The notes: generated from the sequence alone by a model not told the origin. Positions 51,867 through 61,645 are shown, counted from the stretch's first letter. The stretch: DNA of 64,000 nucleotides from Haladaptatus pallidirubidus (GCF_020700235.1 NZ_CP085301.1:186001-250000); one strand, 5' to 3'. Numbers and translations are program-made.

Positions 51867-53449
51867 TCCATGTACCCGAGTCCTCGGAGACGGTCTTCTA
51901 CGTCGTCGAAGTCGGCTTCGACGGCCGTCGCGCTCCCGGCCTGTCCGTATTCGCGCTGTGAAACCGCCCGGCGCCCCGGTTTCGACCCGTCGTGGAAGAT
52001 TTCTTTCAGCACGCGTCCGTCGGCGTCCGAGGGAACCGCCTCGTCAAGCGCGTGGAGAATCGTCGGAGCGACGTCGGTGACGCTGGCGTCGGTCGCGGTC
52101 GAACCGTGCTCGACGCTCGGCCCCCACGCGAGGAAGATTCCCTCCGGTCGGTGGCTGGCGACTTTGCTCCCGCTGTCCCTGAACACGTCCCTCGTCAGCG
52201 ACACCGCGGTTTCGTACTCTTCCTTTCCTTTGACGACGAGATCGGGCGAATGGGGGTCGGTCGGGAACAGTTCGTCGCCGTCGTGAACGTCGAGGACGCG
52301 GTTTTCGGTTTGGGGGTCTGTCAGTCCTTCGAACAGCGAACGCAGGTCGCTTTTGATCGCGGGCACGTCCTCCGGCGCGACGACGCCGGGGTCGAACCGA
52401 ATCGTGTCGTTGACGTAAACGTTGCCCGACCCGTGGGCGAACGCGACGGTGTCCTCGAATTCCACGTCGTAGAGGTTGTGTTCGCCGGGGACCTGCGCGG
52501 CGACCGTATCGACGACGGATTTGGGGAGGTGTTCGACCAGCGATTTCTCGCTCACGCCGAGTCGGGAGAGAAGTCCCTGAACGCGGTTTTTTGTGAGGCC
52601 GACGCGAACGAGTGCACCGCGAGTTCCGTCACCCCCCTTCCGCTGAAGGAGTCCTTCGCGTTCAAGCAGTGTGTTGAGGAAGACGAACCGAGAGATGGGG
52701 CCGAACCCGTGGTCGGAGACGATGAACAGCGCGGAATCTCGGCATTCTGCGTACTCCATCGCTTCGCCGAGGATTTCGTCCAGTTCGCGATAATGTTCGA
52801 GCAGAGCGTCTTCCTCCCAAATGAGGTGCTGAAGGCGGTCCGGTGCGGTGTAGACGAAAAAGAACAGTCGCCAGTCTTCGTCCATCAGCCGACCCATCAG
52901 CTTCCTGCGGGTTTCGAGCAGGGTGGAGAGTTCTTCCCGAAACTCGTCCGGTCGGTCGCGAAACTCGTCCCACGACAGGCCGATTCGGTAGTCCGGGATG
53001 GTTTCCTTCAGTTCCTTCCCGAACTCGGGTGGGTGTGTAAACCGTTCGTCCATCTCCGGCGTCATCATCCCGGTGACGACCGTCCCGTCGATTTCGCTGG
53101 CCGGGTAGGTCATCGGGACGTTGCCGACGACGGCGGGCGAGAGAATATCCCACAGTTCGGGTCGCCTCACGTCTGCACTGGTGTTCATTCGATGGGTGTA
53201 CTCTCGCTCCAGATGCTGGAAGCCGTAGAGTCCGTGCTTGTCGGGCCACACCCCCGTCGCGATCGTCGGCCACGCGAGCGGCGTGGCGTCCGGTGTCGTG
53301 CTCGAAAGCGGGCCGGAGGCACCTTCCTCCATCACCCCCGCGAAATTCGGTAGCTTTCCTTCCTCTGTCCATCGGCGAATCAAGTCCCATGGGACGCCGT
53401 CCAGTCCGAGGACGAACGCCCGTTCCGGGTTCGCTGTTTCCATCGACAT
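51863..53449 (-). CDS. Alkaline phosphatase superfamily (phosphodiesterase/nucleotide pyrophosphatase-like) protein
   Basis: From ATG 53449 this has 528 residues. The N-terminal metal site is in AFVLGLDGVPWDLIRRW, and the nucleophile region has SSTTPDATPLAWPTIATGV, a Thr or Ser in the expected place. The second metal site is in LFIVSDHGFGPISRFVFLN, and a His comes late in PTDPHSPDLVVK. This is the arrangement of type I phosphodiesterases and related AlkP enzymes. It has no signal peptide. In surface-glycan clusters such enzymes may transfer or remove phospho-groups. A GTG at 53461 is an alternative start. Confidence 0.82.
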   Translation of the reverse strand: MSMETANPERAFVLGLDGVPWDLIRRWTEEGKLPNFAGVMEEGASGPLSSTTPDATPLAWPTIATGVWPDKHGLYGFQHLEREYTHRMNTSADVRRPELWDILSPAVVGNVPMTYPASEIDGTVVTGMMTPEMDERFTHPPEFGKELKETIPDYRIGLSWDEFRDRPDEFREELSTLLETRRKLMGRLMDEDWRLFFFVYTAPDRLQHLIWEEDALLEHYRELDEILGEAMEYAECRDSALFIVSDHGFGPISRFVFLNTLLEREGLLQRKGGDGTRGALVRVGLTKNRVQGLLSRLGVSEKSLVEHLPKSVVDTVAAQVPGEHNLYDVEFEDTVAFAHGSGNVYVNDTIRFDPGVVAPEDVPAIKSDLRSLFEGLTDPQTENRVLDVHDGDELFPTDPHSPDLVVKGKEEYETAVSLTRDVFRDSGSKVASHRPEGIFLAWGPSVEHGSTATDASVTDVAPTILHALDEAVPSDADGRVLKEIFHDGSKPGRRAVSQREYGQAGSATAVEADFDDVEDRLRGLGYME

Positions 53450-53514
53450 AGCTAAGGTCACCGGGGCAGACCGACCTGCCCGTGGCTCTGTCCCTTCGCA
53501 ACACCGGGATTCGC

Positions 53515-53522
53515 TTTGTTAT
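53515..53522 (-). promoter_or_regulatory. ATAACAAA element before AlkP-like gene
   Basis: On the minus strand it reads GGCCCATAACAAAGCG, centred 57-69 bp before the possible start codons. It is the closest match to the copy before the tRNA-like gene. Confidence 0.4.
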
Positions 53523-53524
53523 GG

Positions 53525-54007
53525 GCCGATTGCTATTTTCGCAGGTTCTTTTCGGAGAGATAGGGATGGACTGATTGGTTCGTCGTCCGCCGGTTACGCC
53601 CCTCCGAAGAATTCGTGGGGTGACCGCTGGTGTGGACGTTGCTACTCGATGTAGGCTCTGTCTACGACACCCTTACGCAGATTTTAGCGGCGACGTTCGA
53701 TCTGTAGGTGTAAATTCGCCTTCCGTGGAGAAAAATTTGTTCCGATGAAGTGAAAATTACAACTGCCGACCGTCTGCCACGCCCGCGGAAGAACGAGCGA
53801 CCGGAAGAGTGGATGATGAGCGTGGGCGCGGCGGACGCTTCGTGACCTCTGCGGTCGCGGTCGATTCTCTTCTCACAACCGTTGAGCTGTTGTGGTCGAG
53901 ACGCTCATGAAGCCGTCGCGGTCGTAATCGCTCCTGTTCACACATCCACAGAATCAGCTTTCGCAGAAAGTCACGCAACGAATCCACCACTCGCCCATCC
54001 TCGCTAT
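53525..54007. other. Intergenic stretch without a recognisable gene
   Basis: About 480 bp between the AlkP-like and flippase genes. No frame on either strand has convincing composition. The segment 53700-53760 is AT-rich. The stretch may carry the end of the flippase transcript and upstream control of the AlkP-like gene. Confidence 0.4.
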
Positions 54008-55471
54008 CTACGCGAGGGCGTTCAAAACACGCCGAACGTCCAGTAAACCGCTCGCCGTCGCGAGCCCCGCCCAGACGGCACCGCCCAACAGCACCACCGC
54101 GACCAGCGAAACTAACCCGGAAACGAACTGGAGCGAGGCGAACACGACCGCCGACATGGCGAGCGCGATGGCGCAGACGAACCCGATGTGGCGGAGCAGC
54201 CGCGGAATCGACAGCGACAGTTCGTGATGCACCACGGCGAGGTTGACCAGCACGTACACAGAGTGCGTCGCGACGGTCGCGAGGGCCGCGCCGACCGCGC
54301 CGAGGGAGGGGATGAGCAGGAGGTTGAGCCCGAAGTTCGCCGCGGAGGTTCCGCCCTTGGCCCACGCACGTTCCCTCGCCCTGCCGAGGTAGTCCAGCGC
54401 GTCGCTGGTGATGAGGGTTATCGCCTGCAAAACGGTGTACACGCCGAACACCTGGACGACCGGAATCGCCGCGGCGTAACTCGACCCGAACACTTGCGTC
54501 ACGACGGGGTCGGCCACGAGAATCAATCCGGCGGCGGCAGGAACGTAGAGCAGGAGAACGTGCTGAAACGTCGTCTCGTACAATCTGGCCGCCGCGTCGC
54601 GTTCGTTTCCGGCCTTCTGCTCGCCATACGTCGGTGAGATGGTGAATCCGAGCGAGGACGCCGGAGCCTCGACGAACGCCGAGATAGTTTTTGCGAGGTG
54701 GTAGTACCCCGCCGCGGTTGCGCCGGCGATGCCGCCAACGAGGATTGTGTCGATGTATTTGTCGAGGACGTTCGCCCCCTGCGTCGCGGTGAGCGGCACG
54801 CTGTACCGTAGGAGCCGCCGATTCAGGCCGTCCTCCCGCTGTCCCACTGCGTGCGTCGTGTAGAATCTCCGGTAGAGGACGACCAGTCCGACGACCGTGG
54901 CCAACGCGTAGCTCAGGACGTACCCGACTACCGCGCCGACCGCGCCGCCGAGGACGACCACGCCGAGGACGACGAAAACGACGAGACTGAGGCTCCCCGT
55001 CGCTCTCGTTATCGCGCTCCACGTCACCCGGTTGTACCCCTGAAACACGACGACCGCGAACGTCGAGAGCGAGTACATCGCGATGTAGGCGCCACCGAAC
55101 ACCAACAACGGCGCGAGTTCGGGTTGATTGGCGATTCGAGCAATCGTGTCGGTGAAAACCGTGAACGCGACGAATACCAACACGATTGCGATGAGTCGGT
55201 ATTTGAGCGCGGAGCGCAGGACGTGTGGCACCTGCCCGGGGTTGCGTTCGCGGTATTCGGTGACGTATCTGGCCGCCGATTTCGAGGTGCCGAGGTCCGC
55301 GAACAGACCCGCGACCCCGAACACCGCGAGGGCACTGCCGAGCAGGCCGTACTCCGTCGGCGTCAGCAGAAACCGGGTGAGGATAACCACCAGCAGTCCG
55401 TTCGCGGCGATGTGGACTGTTCGAGCGCCGAGCATCGCCTTGAAACCTTGCGCGAAACTTTTCGCATCCAT
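54008..55471 (-). CDS. Polysaccharide/oligosaccharide flippase (Wzx-like, MOP superfamily)
   Basis: This 487-residue membrane protein has about 12-14 hydrophobic segments. Family features are the N-terminal LTRFLLTPTEYGLLGSALAV and FADLGTSKSAARYVTEYRER. The central VPLTATQGANVLDKYIDTIL and the later FTISPTYGEQKAGNERDA and VFGVYTVLQAITLITSDALD follow. It would flip a lipid-linked glycan across the membrane. It follows the large membrane gene (55496) with a 24-bp gap, so it is likely cotranscribed. Confidence 0.9.
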   Translation of the reverse strand: MDAKSFAQGFKAMLGARTVHIAANGLLVVILTRFLLTPTEYGLLGSALAVFGVAGLFADLGTSKSAARYVTEYRERNPGQVPHVLRSALKYRLIAIVLVFVAFTVFTDTIARIANQPELAPLLVFGGAYIAMYSLSTFAVVVFQGYNRVTWSAITRATGSLSLVVFVVLGVVVLGGAVGAVVGYVLSYALATVVGLVVLYRRFYTTHAVGQREDGLNRRLLRYSVPLTATQGANVLDKYIDTILVGGIAGATAAGYYHLAKTISAFVEAPASSLGFTISPTYGEQKAGNERDAAARLYETTFQHVLLLYVPAAAGLILVADPVVTQVFGSSYAAAIPVVQVFGVYTVLQAITLITSDALDYLGRARERAWAKGGTSAANFGLNLLLIPSLGAVGAALATVATHSVYVLVNLAVVHHELSLSIPRLLRHIGFVCAIALAMSAVVFASLQFVSGLVSLVAVVLLGGAVWAGLATASGLLDVRRVLNALA

Positions 55472-55495
55472 TATTTGATAAATGTCACGTCGTCG

Positions 55496-57292
55496 TTATT
55501 CGATGTAATAGAGGTCGAAGCCGCCGCCCGACTGTACCCGCGAGACGCCGGAGTGGCTGTCGAGCGTTCTAAAGCCTTCTCTCGGGAATCGAAGGCCGCC
55601 GAAAACGTCGATTTCACGCTGTTTTGCCGAATCAGTTACCGGGAGATACCGCGGCTCTTCGAACGCCGTCGCGAGCCGTCTTGCGGTGAAATTCTCTCCC
55701 GTGGCGTTCAAATCGCTCCCGTAAATCGCCTGTCCGCGCCAACTCGCCTCCCTGCTCTCTTCGTACCCCAAAATCCCGTCCGAGTAGCGCTCTCCCGGCG
55801 ACCGAAGCCCGGTGAACACTGCGTCCCCGCGATTGTCGAACGCGGTTTCGTACCCCGTCATCTGGGACTCCGAAACGTGGCCGGAGGCTTGGTACATATA
55901 CGGCGAGTGGAACACCGTCAACAGCGAGAGGACCAGCAGGAACGCGAACAGTCCGCCCGCGAACATCGCGACCGGCCCGTCGTTCGGAACCCTCGTTTCG
56001 AGAGCGTCGACGCCGCGGGCCAGCGCGATACCGCCGAGAATCGTCACGGGAACCATCATGAAGCCAAGTATCCGAAAGTGGAACTGTCCCAAACTCGCGG
56101 CGAAAAACGCCCCGAAAAGCACCGTCAGGGGAATCATACCGACCGCGACGTACTTGCTGAACGCGCTCGCGTCAGTTCCGCGAACTCGGTCGAGCAGGCC
56201 GCCGAGCATGAAGATGCCAGCGAAGAGGCTGAACAGCACTCCGACGAGAAACAGTTTCATGAACAGCAGCCGGATGCTCCCGCCGAGTTGCGAGAGGCTC
56301 GCCGCGGCATTCGTGGTATCGGTCGCCGCGGCGGGGTTTTCGAAGAGGCTCGTGATGAGCGCAGTTACCGTCCCGCCCGACCGCTCGTGGAGGGGCGTCC
56401 AGGCCAGAAACGCCAGCGCGAGAAACACGGTCTGTCCGTACAGCGTGCGGTGGCGGGCGATTGCGTGCCCGTTTCGGAACAGTCGATAAACGAACTGAAC
56501 GACGACCACGCCGCCGAACAGCAAGATTGCGTTCGCGGCCTGTTGAGGATGAACGAAGACGATAGCGATTGAGGCCAGCGCGAGCAGCGTTCCCGCGGAT
56601 GAGCCGAGCAGGGGCAACCGACTTCCGTCGGTTGCCGTGACGTACTTCGCCAGCAGGAAGATGACGAACGGGAGGAACATTATCGCCTGCGAGGTCGGAT
56701 GCGGCATGGCGAAGACGCTGATAGCGTTGATGGGCAACAGTAAGAATCCCGCCAGCGCGGCGAACGTCACGGCGCGGTCATCGTCCGCTATGACCCGCGC
56801 CGAAAGCGGGACGAACAGCAAGAAGACGAGGACGAACGCCGACACCATCACTAACAGCGCTCGTCGAAGCGGCAGTCCGGTGAGTTCGCTGATGACGACG
56901 GCGACGGTGTGCGTGCCGGGATACAGCAGTTCGTATGGTTCCATCGTCCCCAAGACGATATCCCGCGCCCAGCCGAGGTGCGTCAGCGAATCTCCCGCTC
57001 CGTAGAAGTGATAGCCTCGTATAACCGGGAGCGAGGCGACGGACAAGACGCTCATCCCGCCGAGAGCGAGCGCGAGCGAGCGATACCAGTCGGGTGCGGA
57101 CACCGCGACGGCGACGCCGGTCAGGAGAGCGAAGCCGATTCCGACCCAAAAGAGCGCGGGCGTCCCCCGATAAATCGATAGTTCGTACGCCCGCGCGGGC
57201 GACTCGTGTGCCACGAGAACGCCCGCAGTGAGCGCCAGAAAACCGAGAACGAGGGCGCTTTTCTCCAGTCTGTGTGTAACAGTTCGTGCCAT
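55496..57292 (-). CDS. Large polytopic membrane protein, probable GT-C-type glycosyltransferase
   Basis: This 598-residue protein has about 12-13 membrane helices and an extracellular C-terminal domain of about 120 residues (YMYQASGHVSESQMTGYETA onward). An early loop has GYHFYGAGDSLTHLGWARD, an acidic pair in the position of the catalytic Asp/Glu of GT-C enzymes. A loop with AMPHPTSQAIMFLPFVIFLL follows. The pattern fits polyprenyl-phosphate-dependent glycosyltransferases or polymerases, but no exact family is recognised. An ATAACAAA element is centred 35 bp upstream. Confidence 0.65.
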   Translation of the reverse strand: MARTVTHRLEKSALVLGFLALTAGVLVAHESPARAYELSIYRGTPALFWVGIGFALLTGVAVAVSAPDWYRSLALALGGMSVLSVASLPVIRGYHFYGAGDSLTHLGWARDIVLGTMEPYELLYPGTHTVAVVISELTGLPLRRALLVMVSAFVLVFLLFVPLSARVIADDDRAVTFAALAGFLLLPINAISVFAMPHPTSQAIMFLPFVIFLLAKYVTATDGSRLPLLGSSAGTLLALASIAIVFVHPQQAANAILLFGGVVVVQFVYRLFRNGHAIARHRTLYGQTVFLALAFLAWTPLHERSGGTVTALITSLFENPAAATDTTNAAASLSQLGGSIRLLFMKLFLVGVLFSLFAGIFMLGGLLDRVRGTDASAFSKYVAVGMIPLTVLFGAFFAASLGQFHFRILGFMMVPVTILGGIALARGVDALETRVPNDGPVAMFAGGLFAFLLVLSLLTVFHSPYMYQASGHVSESQMTGYETAFDNRGDAVFTGLRSPGERYSDGILGYEESREASWRGQAIYGSDLNATGENFTARRLATAFEEPRYLPVTDSAKQREIDVFGGLRFPREGFRTLDSHSGVSRVQSGGGFDLYYIE

Positions 57293-57317
57293 TCACTCGT
57301 CTCCCGCGTCGGCGCTT

Positions 57318-58391
57318 TCACCCTTTGTTATGGACTCCCTGTCCGAATCGATCCGGACGCTGTCCGCGTCCGGACCGAACGAGCAGTTCGGTTGCATAGC
57401 CAGTCACGTCGATTTTGTCCTCAATGAGCCGTTCTCGACGATGCTCGAACGTCTCGCGGTCTGCGTCGCGAACGAGGGATTTCGACTTTTCCACGGCGTC
57501 GCGGTCGTCCGCCGTCGAGTAGAGCAGTCCGTATTCGGCCAGTTCGAGGAAGTTCGTCATGTCATCCGCTCCGGCGAACGACTGCGCTCTAACCGCAGGA
57601 GTGCCGATAACCGCGGCCTCCGTCGCCATCGTTGCTGAATCGCCGACGTAGAGGTCGGCGAAGGCGAGCAGGTCGTGGACGAGATGCGGCGGAACCGGAA
57701 GTTGGTACTCCGCGAACTCCGCCGGGAGCGGAGACTCGCTCGTGACGTACACGTTGCCGTGGTCGGAGAGAAACGAAACGAGGTCGCGTTTCGCGTCGTG
57801 TGAAAAGCCGTTCTGACCGACGTCGTGCAGTGCAGACCACTGACGAAACCGCACGAGGAAGAAGGGCTCTTCGGGATTTACGCCGTGTTCTCGCAGACTG
57901 TCCGGATTCGGCGTGAACCGCTTCGGATGCAGGTACGCCAGTTCGTGATAACCGTCGTAGCGAACGTGGTTCGCGCCGAAATCGTCCCGGAACTTCCGGG
58001 GCGTACAGATGACGTGCGCTAGCGGCGTCGTGAGTCGATGTGACTGTGCGCCTTCGTTGTCTATCCAGACCACGCTTCGCGCGCCGACCAGGGGGGCGAC
58101 GTGCGACACCGCGACGCCGCCGATTGCGGTCATCACGTCGGGGCGAATCCGCATAGCTTCGTGGAGCAGTCGCGCCTCATAAGTGGCTTGGACGCGGGCC
58201 AATCCCGTGAGCGAATCCGCCTTCCCGGCGAGAACCGTGTGCTCGATGTCGTAGTGCTCGAGCAGATCGAGCGCGATGTCTTTGTCGCGGGCGAAGACGT
58301 GAACGTCGTGTCCGTCCGACGACAGAGACGTGATGACGTGGCGATAGAAGTGAACGTGAGCCGGATGCTGTATGGTGATGATGACGTTCAT
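57318..58391 (-). CDS. DUF354 glycosyltransferase-like protein, copy 1
   Basis: This 357-residue protein has the GT-B-like fold of the DUF354 family, related to UDP-GlcNAc 2-epimerases. It starts MNVIITIQHPAHVHFYRHVI and has VMTAIGGVAVSHVAPLVGAR, the ELAYLHPKRFTPNP stretch and a VGDSATMATEAAVIGTPAVR donor-site loop. The activity is unknown. Its ATG overlaps the stop of the GT4 gene upstream by 1 nt. A paralogue lies at 59470. Confidence 0.85.
   Translation of the reverse strand: MNVIITIQHPAHVHFYRHVITSLSSDGHDVHVFARDKDIALDLLEHYDIEHTVLAGKADSLTGLARVQATYEARLLHEAMRIRPDVMTAIGGVAVSHVAPLVGARSVVWIDNEGAQSHRLTTPLAHVICTPRKFRDDFGANHVRYDGYHELAYLHPKRFTPNPDSLREHGVNPEEPFFLVRFRQWSALHDVGQNGFSHDAKRDLVSFLSDHGNVYVTSESPLPAEFAEYQLPVPPHLVHDLLAFADLYVGDSATMATEAAVIGTPAVRAQSFAGADDMTNFLELAEYGLLYSTADDRDAVEKSKSLVRDADRETFEHRRERLIEDKIDVTGYATELLVRSGRGQRPDRFGQGVHNKG
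57324..57331 (-). promoter_or_regulatory. ATAACAAA element before GT-C-like gene
   Basis: On the minus strand it reads GTCCATAACAAAGGG, centred about 35 bp before the ATG at 57292. It lies inside the last codons of the upstream DUF354 gene (encoding His-Asn-Lys-Gly). Confidence 0.4.
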
Positions 58392-59350
58392 TAGAGTACT
58401 GTCTCGTAGACGCCGCGAATTCGTTCTCCCATCCGTTCGAGGCTGATGTCCAGGACGTTCTCGCGCCCGTTCGACCGACGGGGCTCGGCGAGTACGTCCA
58501 CCAATCCAGCGACGAGTTCGTCGTCCGAGGAACAGACGTGTGAGGGCGATACATCGGCCAATCGGTCGCGCACGTCACCCACGTCCGTCGTCACGACCGG
58601 CAGGTTGCAGGCCATCGCCTCCTTGACGGAGTTCGGCGACCCCTCGCTTTTCGAGGGGAGCAACAGCACGTCCGCGGCGTTGTAGTAATCAGCCATCTCC
58701 TCGTGCGCGACGCCGAACACGCTTTGGAGTTCGACCTCTCCGTCCACTCGGTTTGCGGCTTCGGCAACGACTCGTTCCGCCCGCGGGAAATCCTTCACTT
58801 CGCGAGTGGGTGGATACGGAAAGAGAACGTGTTTTTTCGTTTCGTTCCAGCCGACTTCCGCGCGCGCCGTCGATTTCAGCATCGGCGCGAACCGCGAAAG
58901 GTTGATGCCGTGGGGAATGACGTGGCAGTCACAGCCGAGTTCGTCGGCCATTCCCTCGGACATCACGATAACCGCATCGCAGTGGCGGGCGCAGCGTTTG
59001 CTTAGCCACCCGTACTCACCGAGGAGGTCGGATCCCCACAGCGAGAGGACGACCGGTAACCGCGGTTGGGCGAGCGCCATCGGTGCGGTGAGTCCGTAGT
59101 TCGCGTGAATCAGGTCGTATTCACCCAGCGAGTTCCGCATGACGGTCGGAAAAAAGCGCAGGTAATCCGCCGGCGACCGTCGAGTCACCGAGTCGTCGCG
59201 AGCGCGGTGAACGCCGGTCGGGGAGAGCGTTTCCCCTCGGACGTCGTATTCGCGGAGAATCCGAAGCTGCTCGTCAAAAAAGCGTGCGTCTGCGTTCGTC
59301 ACGAGGTTCAGCACTCGTAGCGAGGATTCCGTGTCAGTACGTGATTGCAT
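58391..59350 (-). CDS. Family 4 glycosyltransferase (GT4)
   Basis: From ATG 59350 this gives 319 residues with a GT-B fold. Visible features are VVLSLWGSDLLGEYGWLSKR, VIPHGINLSRFAPM and the donor-binding LLLPSKSEGSPNSVKEAMAC with the EX7E-type pair, then LPVVTTDVGDVRDRL. A longer frame starts at ATG 59473, overlapping the upstream stop (ATGA). That extension is not GT4-like and contains the ATAACAAA element, so 59350 is preferred, but 59473 is not excluded. Confidence 0.85.
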   Translation of the reverse strand: MQSRTDTESSLRVLNLVTNADARFFDEQLRILREYDVRGETLSPTGVHRARDDSVTRRSPADYLRFFPTVMRNSLGEYDLIHANYGLTAPMALAQPRLPVVLSLWGSDLLGEYGWLSKRCARHCDAVIVMSEGMADELGCDCHVIPHGINLSRFAPMLKSTARAEVGWNETKKHVLFPYPPTREVKDFPRAERVVAEAANRVDGEVELQSVFGVAHEEMADYYNAADVLLLPSKSEGSPNSVKEAMACNLPVVTTDVGDVRDRLADVSPSHVCSSDDELVAGLVDVLAEPRRSNGRENVLDISLERMGERIRGVYETVL

Positions 59351-59393
59351 AGCTCCCCTCGTCACAGTGGCGGAAAACTCGCCGGAGAACCGT

Positions 59394-59401
59394 TTTGTTA
59401 T
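59394..59401 (-). promoter_or_regulatory. ATAACAAA element before GT4 gene
   Basis: On the minus strand it reads GCGGATAACAAAACGG, centred about 47 bp before the ATG at 59350. It would be inside the coding region if the longer GT4 start were used. Confidence 0.35.
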
Positions 59402-59469
59402 CCGCCGCTTTATCGACTCGTCCAGCGCAACAGGCCGGTCGTACCCGCCACCCGGAAACCCGTTCCCCG

Positions 59470-60543
59470 TCATCGTCTCGACACCGCCGCGGTCCGCGCT
59501 ATCGATTTCGTCGTCGGGACGTCCTTCGTCGCAACGTCCACGATAACCTCGGTCAGATTCACTTTGTCCGCGAGGTACTCGTCGCGTCGCTCGCGGAGAC
59601 GCCCCTTCGCGGAATCGTCCGCGAGGATGGCGAGCGACCGGGACAGCACGTCCTCGAAGTCGCGGAAGTTGTCGATCAGTCCCTCGCGTTCGAGTTCGAG
59701 GAAGTTCCCCATGTCCGACTCGCCGACAAAGGAGTTCGACCGAATAGCGGGCGTTCCGAGCAGCGCGGCCTCCGTCACCATCGTCTGCGTGTCCGCGACC
59801 AACAGGGACGCTTCCGCCAGCGCATCGTGGAGCAGGGCCGGGTGGAGGGTGAACGACCGGGAGTCGCCGGGGGCTGGATTCCCACCCTCGTCCGAAACGA
59901 AAACAGTCGCACGTTCCGACAGGACGGAAACGAGTTTTCGCCGCTTTTCGGGCGTGAATCCCGAGTGGCCGACGTCGTGGTGTGACCCGAAGGCGTTGAA
60001 TCGGACGATTGCGAACTCCTCGTCCGGTTCGACGCCCAACCGTTTTCGAATGGTCGGGTCGGGTTCGTACACGTCGGGGTGGAGATAAGCGAGCTCCTTG
60101 AAGCCGCGGAACTCGTAATGTTTCGTGCCGAGGTCTTTCCCGAACGTGTGGGGGGTCAGGAACGTACTCACGAACGGACGGGAGACGGCGTGGTCGATGG
60201 TCGTCGGTTCCGAATCCGCGACGACGACGACCGGGGTTCGCGTGAGTGCCCCGGCGTGGGCCGCGTACGACCCGACGCCGAAGATGAGGTCAGGGTCGTA
60301 CTGCCGTGCGCGACGGAAGATTTCGAAGTAGTGTTCCGGCAGTTCGCGGAACAGCGAGAACATCGTCGTCCCGCACTCCCCGTAAATCTCGTGGGGCAGG
60401 TCGTGATACTCCAGCAGGGCGCGCGTGCAGCCGTAATCGCGCCCGAGGACGAGTACGTCGTGTCCACGCTCGCGCAACGCCTCCACCGCGTGTCGATAGA
60501 GGTGAACGTGCGCGGGCGTGTTGGTGAAAAACAGGTACTTCAT
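59470..60543 (-). CDS. DUF354 glycosyltransferase-like protein, copy 2
   Basis: This 357-residue paralogue of the 57318 gene starts MKYLFFTNTPAHVHLYRHAV. It contains LIFGVGSYAAHAGALTRTPV, KELAYLHPDVYEPDP, HHDVGHSGFTPEKRRKLVSV and VADTQTMVTEAALLGTPAIR. The two copies have identical length and the same motif order but differ widely, so they probably have different donors or acceptors. Its ATG overlaps the stop of the FemAB-like gene by 4 nt. Confidence 0.85.
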   Translation of the reverse strand: MKYLFFTNTPAHVHLYRHAVEALRERGHDVLVLGRDYGCTRALLEYHDLPHEIYGECGTTMFSLFRELPEHYFEIFRRARQYDPDLIFGVGSYAAHAGALTRTPVVVVADSEPTTIDHAVSRPFVSTFLTPHTFGKDLGTKHYEFRGFKELAYLHPDVYEPDPTIRKRLGVEPDEEFAIVRFNAFGSHHDVGHSGFTPEKRRKLVSVLSERATVFVSDEGGNPAPGDSRSFTLHPALLHDALAEASLLVADTQTMVTEAALLGTPAIRSNSFVGESDMGNFLELEREGLIDNFRDFEDVLSRSLAILADDSAKGRLRERRDEYLADKVNLTEVIVDVATKDVPTTKSIARTAAVSRR

Positions 60544-61613
60544 CCCCTGACGAACTGGTAGGCTCGTTTCGCCGCGTCCATGGTTCTACCGCTCGATTCG
60601 ACGAGGTAGTAGGGAACGAGGTCGGCCCCGAACTTCGCCTTGTACCGGCAAAGACGTTCCGTGTTCGCCCCCATCAGATCGTAGGTCGTTACCGACTCGA
60701 CCGGCGACCCCGACACGATGTCCTCGATGATGTGCCAGTGGACGAGGCTGTTCACGCTGGTTCCCTCGTAGACGGCCCGCGCACCGCCCTGCCAGAAGTA
60801 CGCCGCGTCGTTGGAGTAGAGAACCGTGATTCCGCTCAGGTAGTTGCCGGACGAATCGCGGGCGACGTAGGTCTGGGCGTGCTCGTCCAGACCTTCCCAG
60901 AGGTCGCGGACGTAGTCCCACGACAAGCCGAGCGTTTCGCCCTGCTCGTCGTATCGGTCGACAGTGTCCGTATACACTTCGCGCGCACCCTCGATTCCCT
61001 CTCTTCCGACGCTCACTTCCAACTCCTTCGCGTCCCGAATCTCCCGTCGAAGACTCTTGCTGAACGACTTTTTCACCGCATCCGCAGTCATCGACTCGAG
61101 GTTCAGGTGGTACGTGAAGTACGGTTCTACGTCCAAATCGCCCCAAACGTAGGGACGCGGGTCTCCGTAGGCGGTTCCGCAGAGCATTCGAAACAGAGTC
61201 AGTCCGGACTCCATCTGCTCGCCAACGCGCTGTGCGACCGGGGAATCGAATCCGACACGGGCGAGTTGCGCCGTGTAGTCGGTCCGAATTCGGTCGAGAA
61301 CCGTCTCGGTGAACTCGCGGTTTACTTTCTCCTGCTTTCGCCGTTTCGGACTCGTCGGCATCAGAATCGGCCCGAGTCGCGGTATCGCCAGCCCCGGCGG
61401 CGGCGAGAGCGCGGCGGTTCCGAGCGGGCCGTTCCGGACGACGACCGGAAGCAGGGCAATCGCTTGCTGTCCTTTGAACCCTCCGTACAGGCGGAGTTCA
61501 CCTGCCGTGTGGCGCTCGACTGCGGCGAGCGCTTCGGGGAGGTGAAACACCTCGAATCCGCTTGCGGGGAGGTGGTCTTCCCATTCGTCGAGGTCTAAAC
61601 GTTCGACTCTCAT
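60540..61613 (-). CDS. FemAB-like GNAT acyltransferase
   Basis: This 357-residue protein has the two-lobed GNAT fold of FemAB/CelD-like enzymes. It contains HLPEALAAVERHTAGELRLY, a FSKSLRREIRDAKELEVSVG strand-helix typical of the second lobe, GNYLSGITVLYSNDAAYFWQ and NSLVHWHIIEDIVSGSPVES. Members transfer an amino acid or acyl group to a cell-wall or surface glycan. The substrate is unknown. It starts an apparent operon with the DUF354 copy 2 gene. Confidence 0.82.
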   Translation of the reverse strand: MRVERLDLDEWEDHLPASGFEVFHLPEALAAVERHTAGELRLYGGFKGQQAIALLPVVVRNGPLGTAALSPPPGLAIPRLGPILMPTSPKRRKQEKVNREFTETVLDRIRTDYTAQLARVGFDSPVAQRVGEQMESGLTLFRMLCGTAYGDPRPYVWGDLDVEPYFTYHLNLESMTADAVKKSFSKSLRREIRDAKELEVSVGREGIEGAREVYTDTVDRYDEQGETLGLSWDYVRDLWEGLDEHAQTYVARDSSGNYLSGITVLYSNDAAYFWQGGARAVYEGTSVNSLVHWHIIEDIVSGSPVESVTTYDLMGANTERLCRYKAKFGADLVPYYLVESSGRTMDAAKRAYQFVRG

Positions 61614-61645
61614 TCGTCTCGCCAGTCGATAGTGCCGGTTTTCAC

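Noticed and set aside
53757..55022. 421-codon minus-strand frame overlapping the flippase gene
   Set aside because: Arg/Gly-rich composition throughout and full overlap with a clear membrane transporter; it is a frame shadow.
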